64,000 nt of DNA, taken from Aplectana chamaeleonis (lineage: Eukaryota > Nematoda > Chromadorea > Rhabditida > Cosmocercidae). The stretch covers positions 62,001 through 126,000 of the forward strand of contig JAPDOI010001561.1 of NCBI GenBank assembly GCA_029168955.1. Direction: 5' to 3'. The position numbers and the translations under genes are program-made. The notes under the pieces were generated by a model. That model had not been told where the DNA came from and made no database searches. It saw only the letters and a list, made by a program, of their open reading frames with translations. Below, piece after piece: positions 56,867 through 64,000 of the stretch (position 1 is the first letter of the stretch; each line of letters starts with the position of its first letter).

Positions 56867-58701
56867 ATATTATTACATTTTCAGATTTTTTTTTGAATAT
56901 TCGACTTCTCGAAATAATAAGGAGATCGACAATTTCGAATATTCGGTTCTCTGAATGGTTCGGGAATTTCCAATGATGGAATGTCGGATTTTCCGATTGG
57001 CCTTTTACGAATAATCGTTTTTTTAATGAAATTGTCGATTTTCGACTGTCGAATAAATAGTGTAATTTTTTTCCTTCGACTTTTGGAGTCAGTTGAAAGA
57101 ATCAGCCTTTGAACTTTCTTGGCAACTAGGCTAACATTGTGGTGGTATTTCAGCTTATTGAAAAAATCAGTAGGCAAACTCGAGAGTAATGCGTTTTTAA
57201 GAATTCTCAATTAACAGAAATCACCGCCGCATAATTTTATCGATTTTATGGATTTATCGAATTTACTGATTTTTCCCGAAAATCAATAGAAGAATGTTGA
57301 AGTGGCTCCATAGAATGTTGAAGTGGCTTGATATAGGACCTTTAATAACCTGTGAAAATTCAGTCTGGCCACTAATTTATTACCTCAACGTGAAATAATC
57401 ATTGCACTGCTAGCGTTGATCGATAAGATTCAGAGTTTTGTGTACGCACCAGGGAAGAGCGGAATTCCGCGTTTGGCGTTCCGAAACTCGCAGCCTTGCG
57501 AGCTTTTGGACTTCCGCGTTCCGCTTTCCGAAAACCGCACAGAGTGCTGCGCCAGGCGGAAATGCCGAGTTCATTGAGGAAGAGGCAGCTGATCAAAAAT
57601 TTTGAGAAGTTTACTCGTTTTGCATTCCGGAAACCGCATTTCCGCGAATTTTCGGGTGTTTCGCCCCCGATTTCCGAGAAATAAAAATTTGTGACAAAGC
57701 CTGAAATCCGATTACCGAGTTCTTAGATTTCTGTTCCGCTCATCCCTGATGCGCATCCCCAACGCGCCATTTGGTCGTGGATCAATGGAATGTTTTAGAA
57801 AATTCGTTCGTTCAAAAAAAAAAGTCGACTGTCGAACTCATTCGACAGAGTATGTAAATTTTGGGACATTCGGTTTTCCGAATAATTCGAAAACTAGGTT
57901 TTTCGATTATTCGACTTTGCAATTATTCGAAGTCGACGTTTTCAATCGAATGTTATTTCGAATCATTCGATTTGGTCAAATATAGTCTACAGCAAGTCTA
58001 CAATGTCGATCGGCCACTGTTGACCTGCGGGCCCACCACGGAGCTGAATCCGTGAGAAATTTTACCGCTTTCTCCTGTTACTCATCCGAACTCTGTATTC
58101 AGCCTCTTTCAAACTATTCAAGTATCTCGCATTTGAAAGTCGCATGTCATTGATAACAAGAACCTTTTCTCGAACTTCAGCACGGTATAAAGGTTAATCG
58201 ATATTGCTCTGCATCGATTTAATATACTCGATTAAGGCTGGGTTCATACTTTCATTGCGCAGCGATGCACGCCACACAATATCCCAATATCCCTATCATA
58301 TCACGGGCTCACCTTACATTTCCCATAGGCTTTTATGAAACCATGTGTTGATAGTGGTAGGTATGGAACACAGTACTGATAGTCCGTTTCCCAAATCCCC
58401 TAAATGCCTCAGAGGTTCACAAATTTCCAAAAGTGGGCATTTCAATAGCTTTGCGTAGATAAAAGGGGTACACGAATGGCAGTGTTCAGGGTGTTCAAAA
58501 AACTCTCGGACTGGGCAGAAAAAAACTTGTTCTTAGGGATTGTTTTGGGTGCTTATTACGAATCTGAGGCCCATTTGTCAATATTCCAAAAATTCCGTCT
58601 GATTTGGTTCGAAGCTCCAAATGGAGGAAATTTTGCTGGCTGAAGGCGACTTTTGACTATTTCATGAATGCTACGATGAAATTGCCTCAAAACTTCTATG
58701 G

Positions 58702-58840
58702 TCGATCACTGGTCGAGAGAGCGCCGCGTCGAACACATGTAGCGCGCACGCAAGCGAGAAGGTAATGATCCTATCACTACCTCCTCGCTTGCGTGCGTGT
58801 CCCATGTTTTCGACGCGGCGATCTCTCGAGCAGTGATCGA
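58702..58840. repeat. 139-bp near-perfect palindrome
   Basis: TCGATCACTGGTCGAGAGAG... at 58702-58768 is repeated inverted at 58775-58840 (...GATCTCTCGAGCAGTGATCGA) with few mismatches and a loop of about six bases. The arms contain CGCGCACGCAAGCGAGAAGG against CCTCCTCGCTTGCGTGCGTG. As RNA it would form one long hairpin. It lies in the middle of an apparent larger insertion (about 58490-59190) whose flanks contain GTGTTCAGGGTGTTC and GAACACCCC. Confidence 0.85.
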
Positions 58841-59557
58841 CGATACAAAGGTGTTATTCGGGCTGCCTAACACGAGTCTGAAACCCGTTTTTCGGCTTTC
58901 AGTGTATTACGGCGGGTATACGGTAGTCCGGCCAAAGTCTCAGGTTTGATTCAAAATTTCTTTGTGGGTGTTATTTGGGGCGCTGAACACAAATTTCAGG
59001 TCCACTTTTCGATTTTCGAATTTTTAAGGTAAGTAACGCTAATTAAAAGGCAACATGCTTACCGTAACCTAAAGTATCACTAAGTCTGGCGGGGAACAGA
59101 CCCCAGACTTGGGTTCAGCGCCCTGAATAACTCCCAGCATAAAAGTTTCGAGCCGATTCCGAACAATTGTTTCTGAACACCCCGAAAATTTCTTGTGAAG
59201 CGATGAAAATGCCCTTTTTGGGATCCCCGCAGCCATTACGGAAATTTCAAGCACGGATCGTTTATGTACTGTCACAGACCTACAGCAACGACAACATGAT
59301 CTTCCAAATCTCCAAGGGAAGTTCAAAGCAGTCCCTAGTAAGACGCCGCGACGCAGCTATTATCTCGCTAATCTAAAAGCGATGCGGCTGTTCCTCCATT
59401 TCTACTATGTATTGTGTCTCCTTGAAAACTACCGCTAATCCTTTGTGATAAAGATACCATAGCAGCGCCGCAGCTTACCAAAATTATGATATTGTCGATA
59501 CAAAAAGGCTAAGAAAGGACAGCACCAGATATTTTTGGAGAGTACAATGTTAAGTAA

Positions 59558-59668
59558 AGGCAGCATACACGCTCGTAGACGTGTTCGAGATAACTACGGA
59601 GGTAGAGTCGTATGGCTCAGATTACAATGCCTACGTATTTTGAAGGTGTTTTTCAGGAGGTGCAAACC
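59558..59668. mobile_element. Half copy of the fold-back AGGCA MITE
   Basis: AGGCAGCATACACGCTCGTA and the following 100 bases match one arm of the element at 38436-38896 (including GAGATAACTACGGA and TGCCTACGTATTTTGAA). No inverted partner arm is found downstream, so only one arm survives. Confidence 0.7.
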
Positions 59669-59865
59669 GTATGTAGAATACCCGCTCTAGGTGATGCGAA
59701 AACGGGAAGAATTTGCCAAACTTGTCAGAAAAACGTCCGATGCTTGTAACTTTTTTAAACGGAGCCTTTTTTGAATTCTGAAAACGCTATCTATTTTACA
59801 ACCCAAATTCCTTTGTGCACTGAAGTTTCCTAAAATTGCCTTCTTTTCGAATGAGATTGGCTTTA

Positions 59866-60226
59866 CGGTAGTTTTTCAAAAACGTCGCGCGCGGAAAAGT
59901 TTGCCGAAACTTTGAGTAGTAGTTTTATGAGTAGTAGGAAAGTTCTCTCCGTAAATAAGATGCAGGTGGGACGATCTCGAGATTTGTGTAGGCTGAATTT
60001 ACGAATTCTTTCATTTGACGTTTTAGAGTTTTTGCAACACATGTCCGACTTTTCAGGAAGTCCCCAAGCGTGTTTATTGAAGGATTTCCAGAATTTTTCC
60101 TGCACAAATCTCGAGACTGAACCATCTGCATCTAACTTATGGAGAAAGCATAGATATAGCTGTTCTATTAGTTGTACAATTAGTACTCAAAGTTCCACCG
60201 CACGTACGACGTTTGGAAAACTACCG
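59866..60226. mobile_element. 361-bp fold-back MITE
   Basis: Ends CGGTAGTTTTTCAAAAACGT and (inverted) CGGTAGTTTTCCAAACGTCG. Inner arms match as well: TAAATAAGATGCAGGTGGGA and CGATCTCGAGATTTGTG against CACAAATCTCGAGACTGAAC and CATCTGCATCTAACTTATGG. Open frames on both strands simply follow the inverted structure. Noncoding. Confidence 0.75.
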
Positions 60227-61506
60227 CAAGAAAAGTTCCAACAAAAAGGCGAGTTTAGAGAACTCCGGTTGACAAATGCTTCTGTTTCTACAAAACTTAG
60301 CACGGGTAGTGTAGTTTAGTCAATGATAAGAGATAAGGTTTGGGCAAACTAGCATACGCTACTCTATAGCTACCCTTCTCCCTAGGAATCAATGAAACGA
60401 TAGAGTACTGTTCCCTAGGTGCATCGGAAAGGGTTGTTGACAAGTCTAAAGAATATACTTGTCAACCAGATTCAGCAATACGGTAGAAACAACTAGATAG
60501 CATAAGACTGCTAGCTTGTTATAAAGTTGTTCTTACAGTATGGGTGATTGTTGCTGACAAGTTGCTGATCCTCAAGTTGTTATCCACTTAGGAACAACTA
60601 TACGGTGGTTCGTTACGGCGACAAGCAGAAAGATGTTTTGAAAGTCGAAATCAAGTAAACGAAAATGTTCTGAGTTATTCACTAAGCATATTTTTAGTTA
60701 TTCTAAAATATGACAATGCCAAATCATCGCTTTTGCTAGGAACCTAATTTTTCAGGAATGCTTTGATGAATCCGGAATCTGATTGATAGAAATTTCTAGG
60801 ATCGAGTTGATGAATGATAATAAATTTCGGACACAGAATCAATTTTTTTATTTATTTTCAAGCATAATTCACTTGTAAATTATGAGCTCGCAGGTTGTGC
60901 TGTTGGCGGAAACAACCTGTCCATGATCGGAGTAATGCACACCTTGTGGTACATCCTCCTTTTTGGCTTTCCAGAGCAGACTTGTAGTCCTTTTCATCGA
61001 GAATATTAGCGGTGTTCATTGATTATTGATGTTATTGCGTCACTGTCAACGTTGCCAGCTGTAGCGTTAGGTATGGGGTCGATCAGCTAGTTATACCCAG
61101 GCAAATCCAGAACCAGCTTGCTGGCGGAATGCCGTTGTTCACGCCATAATGCATAAGATAAGTTCTAATGCTTGTTCAAAAACATCACCGAAAAAGATGT
61201 TGTTCATCAGTCACAGCAGAACGAAATTCAGTTTGCGCATGCAGTACACAATTGGTCTGCACGGCCATTACAACAGGATCATCAGGCTCTGCACTGTAGA
61301 AGGCTGCAACACAGCTAGCTCAGCGAGAGAGCGAGTTCACAGAAATCTTTTTTAGTCATATGAATATGCTACCTTGCATGCATAATTCGAGGGAAAATCT
61401 CCTTTCTTTAGCTCATTTCATTCGACGCCCTTTAGCACAGTAAGCTGAACATGACAACCAAAGCAAAATGAAAAATTACAAACTTGAAAATGCCACCGAG
61501 TACCTT

Positions 61507-61714
61507 ATGAACGCTAAGAAGTTTTTCTGGCAATGGTTGCTTTTCTTCTTTTTGATGTACCCACAAAAAATAACAGCGGAAGAGAATGCGCAGATCAAGG
61601 CGAGTTATGGCGACCACTTCCTCAGCGAGTTTCCTGATGAGAAATATTTTCTAAAAAAAATGCTCGTTCACAAAAATTCCCTTACAAAGTACCCTGGGGT
61701 GTCCAACTACAATA
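61507..61714 (+). CDS. Leader exon of a possible secreted protease homologue (C2)
   Basis: The frame opens with MNAKKFFWQWLLFFFLMYPQ, a good signal peptide, followed by KITAEENAQIKASYGDHFLS. The segment 'K-I-T-A-E-E-N...G' parallels 'N-I-T-E-E-E-N...C-G-V-R' in the minus-strand protease leader, with Tyr where those have Cys. It ends KYPGVSNYN before GTAGGT, a possible donor. Upstream the frame is open from 61468, so the start is uncertain. C1 has decayed pieces of the same exon (about 25180-25290 and 27690-27750). With the exon at 62823 it suggests a second, plus-strand S1-like gene. Confidence 0.4.
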
Positions 61715-62299
61715 GTAGGTCTTTGTTATGATTTACTGAAGGAGAAGAACTTCTATAACTCTGCCCAAAAAAATGTGAAAGAGCTGTTTAAGTTGCTAAC
61801 GTTTTGACTCTTGAAATCCTAGCTCTAGTTCCTTCCGAGTATGATCTGGGTGCTTCCAAACAAGTAGCAAAAGAAACTTGGCAGTCAATAAAGATGAGTT
61901 ATCTTGTTTAGGTATCAAGCACTCAAACAAAAGAACACAGTCCTCCAGTGGAATTCTACTTTTGCTAGAGAGGGCAAGATCGTTTAGGAATAGTGTGGAC
62001 GCGAACCATCAAGCCCATTCCTTATGGGGACTGACCATCGCATATACTAGGCGTGTTTTCGCTCAGCCTTCACTGTGCGGTCGTGTGTTGGAAGCAATGC
62101 GCGCGTAGCGCATATGATGATCTGTACTCGCTCCAAGAACTCCCGAACGATTTTTGGAAGGCACAAAAAACACTTCTAATTGTTTTTTTTTATTTTGCGC
62201 AGGCAAGAGATTGTGAAATATAGCAGAATTTCCAAACAAACGTTCAAGTTCCAGAGAAAGCTTTTTTTTTACCCCTGTTCAATCAACTTATTCAACCTT

Positions 62300-62393
62300 A
62301 CAGCTAACTTTGTGTGTTTGCCGTAATACACACACGTTGGAAATTCAAATTTCCAACGTGTGTGTATTACGGCAAACACAGCAAGTTAGCTGT
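62300..62393. repeat. 94-bp near-perfect palindrome
   Basis: Two 46-base arms, 62300-62345 and 62348-62393, are inverted copies with two mismatches and only CA between them (ACAGCTAAC...TTGGAAATT / AATTTCCAA...GTTAGCTGT). The paralogous place in C1 (about 29138-29205) has the left arm's sequence only, so the right arm arose by local inverted duplication in unit 2 or is an assembly fold-back. Confidence 0.9.
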
Positions 62394-62822
62394 AAAAAAC
62401 TATTAACCGGATTTGCGCCCTAAACTTTTTAGGTGAGTTGGCTCTTGGTGCTCTCTACTGGCGAAATTTCTCTGGAAGCAAGAAGCTTCTGATGCGAACA
62501 TTTCAGTGAAATACTCTCTCGAAACAATCATGACTCAGTTTTCAGATGTTCGCGAACGCCGTGGGGCGTATGTCCTTTGTGCGAGATGGTCGACCGAAAA
62601 CACGCCACTTCAGACCACACGACTGCTTCACCTGGATGTACACTATTGTTGATACGCTGCACTTAGGTCTTAACCTACTGAAACCTAACTTCGCTCGGCC
62701 CAAACAAGGGATAAAGAAACAAATGTGACTTCGAAACTTTCATCTCTTCAATGAAAAATTTTCATGTTTACATTTTGTCAAGTGCTTGGAACCTGTGCTT
62801 ATGTTACTACTATATATCGAAT

Positions 62823-62990
62823 ATTTTGGGACACACTGTAATGATGAGAGGCAGAACTTTCTTTTTTGTTGAGAACAGTAGTGCGTATGGCTCTGTTATG
62901 GATGACCACATGGTCTGTTCTGCGCAAATGATTACCTACGACAGATATGGAACTTTCCACTCACTGCGACGTCAGCTGATGCGCTGAAAT
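62823..62990 (+). CDS. Possible protease-homologue exon lacking catalytic His (C2)
   Basis: Frame reads ILGHTVMMRGRTFFFVENSS then AYGSVMDDHMVCSAQMITYD. This fits the N-terminal part of an S1 fold: ILG(G)...G..(P W)..V, then G-S-[VL]-[MI]-x-x-H-x-V-x-[TS]-A-[AQ], with Gln-Met where active enzymes have His-Cys. C1 shows the same substitution at 29265-29390. The open frame continues to a TGA soon after. No Asp or Ser exon was found. If correct, it is a non-catalytic serine protease homologue; the short match leaves much doubt. Confidence 0.35.
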
Positions 62991-63164
62991 TCTGTAGAGA
63001 ACAGATGGATGGGAAAATCACTGACTTCGCGCTGCTTAGACAGCGCACTGTGCAAAAACATTTCGAGGTAATACACGAGATGTTCAATATTTCATTGTCT
63101 CACATCACAACAACTCCCAGACGGGGCTAAGCCCAAAACTATTACAAGCCTCTCGACCGTCTGC

Positions 63165-63972
63165 AGACTCGTTTTACGAAAAAGCGTCATCTACATCGGC
63201 TGACTCAGAAAACATCTAGGCTGATCCACTCTTCGAATCAGCCCTCTGGCTCACAGTAGTCGAACAAATACCTGAAGTATCGGCATGTTGATTCTCAAAA
63301 ATTGCGGACAGAAAAGAGTAACGGAGTAGAGAAGTGCATGCAAAGTAAGGCACTATAACGCAAAAAATTTGCCAACCATCGGATCTGATGATTATATTTA
63401 TTCCTGTAAGGTACTATATGACGCGTTTTCCCTAGGACTATTGAGTATGACTATTGCTGACCGTTTTTTAATCTATTTACCTCTTTGAGCGTTCCACTTG
63501 TTTCTGTAGGGGAGTGGAGAAGGAAAAAAGGTTGGAATTCAGTTTTCATTCTATTCTGGACCGCGAAAGCAATCTTGTTTTAAACTACCCTAAATTCAAG
63601 GTCATAAGCTGTAACTGAATGAGAGTTTCGCAGTGGGAGTTCACTCTTATCAGCTAAATTTTACAAACGTTCATACTAAACTACTTTTGCCTTCTCACAC
63701 TCATCAACTTTCGATTGATTCGAAAGCAATCTCTTTAAATTTTTCGGATCTTAGGCTTTACGTCTTCACTGTTTCTTAAAGTGCACTTAAGTTTTCCGCC
63801 TGAAAACTGCGTACAGAAAATCTCCCGTCTTTTACTCATCAAATAACAAAATTTTCTCCTATCTGCCGTCTCTCGCCAGAGTATTACCTGAAAAATTCGC
63901 ATCACGTACCTGTGTTGGTGCAGATCCAGTTCAAAAAATTGGTTATGTCGACAAACTCGGACCATTCATCAT
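63165..63972 (-). pseudogene. 3' exons of a fourth protease copy, cut by the window end
   Basis: Exon 9 at 63910-63972 reads DEWSEFVDITNFLNWICTNT, the C-terminal helix of the S1 fold, with intact acceptor and GTACGT donor. Exon 10 (about 63735-63799) reads GGKLKCTLRNSEDVKPKIRK and then has TAA; its donor GT is replaced. Exon 11 (about 63165-63305) has HADTSGICSTTVSQRADSKS and internal stops, and its acceptor AG is lost. The rest of the gene lies beyond 64000. The C-terminal extension of this copy is therefore broken. Confidence 0.7.
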
Positions 63973-64000
63973 CTTAAGTACACAAAGTTATGTCGAGAAA

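Larger units (their letters stand above)
52640..63000. repeat. Block C2 (paralogue of C1 with insertions)
   Basis: Aligns piecewise with C1 (see the C1 entry). Relative to C1 it has extra DNA at about 54000-54460, 54600-60780 and 60840-61120. The largest extra segment holds several short inverted-repeat elements and low-complexity ATTCGAATA-rich DNA (56880-57060 and 57800-57990), plus a stretch at 57450-57690 with repeated TTCCG/CGGAA words. No convincing gene was found in 55.4-61.4 kb. Confidence 0.6.

Noticed and set aside
1..64000. tRNA, rRNA, trans-splice leader genes, CRISPR arrays, bacterial operons
   Set aside because: No cloverleaf with conserved T-loop sequence, no rRNA or leader sequence, and no regularly spaced repeat array other than the minisatellite was recognised by eye; a tRNA or RNA-family scan was not possible.

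Overview
This window looks like nuclear DNA of a parasitic nematode, most likely a strongylid or hookworm-like (clade V) worm. The evidence is small exons with GT-AG introns of about 50-100 bases carrying TTTCAG-like acceptors, no operon structure, a secreted trypsin-like protease family with an 'I-T-E-E-E-N ... C-G' leader, and relics of RTE-type LINEs, Penelope-like elements, a mariner and many short inverted-repeat elements. The species is an inference.

Layout. The sequence is an irregular tandem array of one ancestral unit: [3' exons of a minus-strand serine protease] - [its 5' exons] - [RTE relic] - [Penelope-like relic] - [block C, with plus-strand remains of a second, protease-homologue-like gene]. 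Unit 0 (about 2.06-9.0 kb) has protease copy 1 and an RTE relic. Unit 1 (10.02-30.43 kb) has copy 2, RTE, Penelope-like and C1. Unit 2 (30.43-63.0 kb) has copy 3, RTE, Penelope-like and C2. A fourth unit starts at 63.0 kb with the last exons of another protease and is cut by the window end. A degenerate mariner (9.33-10.02 kb) lies at the unit 0/unit 1 junction. The first 2.06 kb belong to something else, with one unrecognised spliced coding fragment.

Only protease copy 3 can be read through as one spliced reading frame: 11 exons, 386 codons, phases matching at all ten junctions, with His, Asp and Ser of the catalytic triad on separate exons. Copies 1 and 2 and the right-edge copy carry several independent lesions (stops, frameshifts, lost splice sites, an element inserted in an exon, truncation). 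A lone inverted copy of the activation-peptide exon lies at 22.19 kb.

Because the units are paralogous, many mobile elements can be seen as filled and empty sites inside the same window. A family of 0.43-0.61 kb elements beginning AGGCA at TTAA targets is the commonest. A 2,048-bp element with 30-bp GC-rich ends contains its own four-exon spliced reading frame. A 2,610-bp element with TA duplications, a 2.46-kb long-inverted-repeat element and a 21-bp minisatellite with higher-order structure inside one RTE relic are also present. No RNA gene, CRISPR array or prokaryote-type regulatory site was recognised. All homology statements come from motif recognition by eye; no alignment or database search was run.
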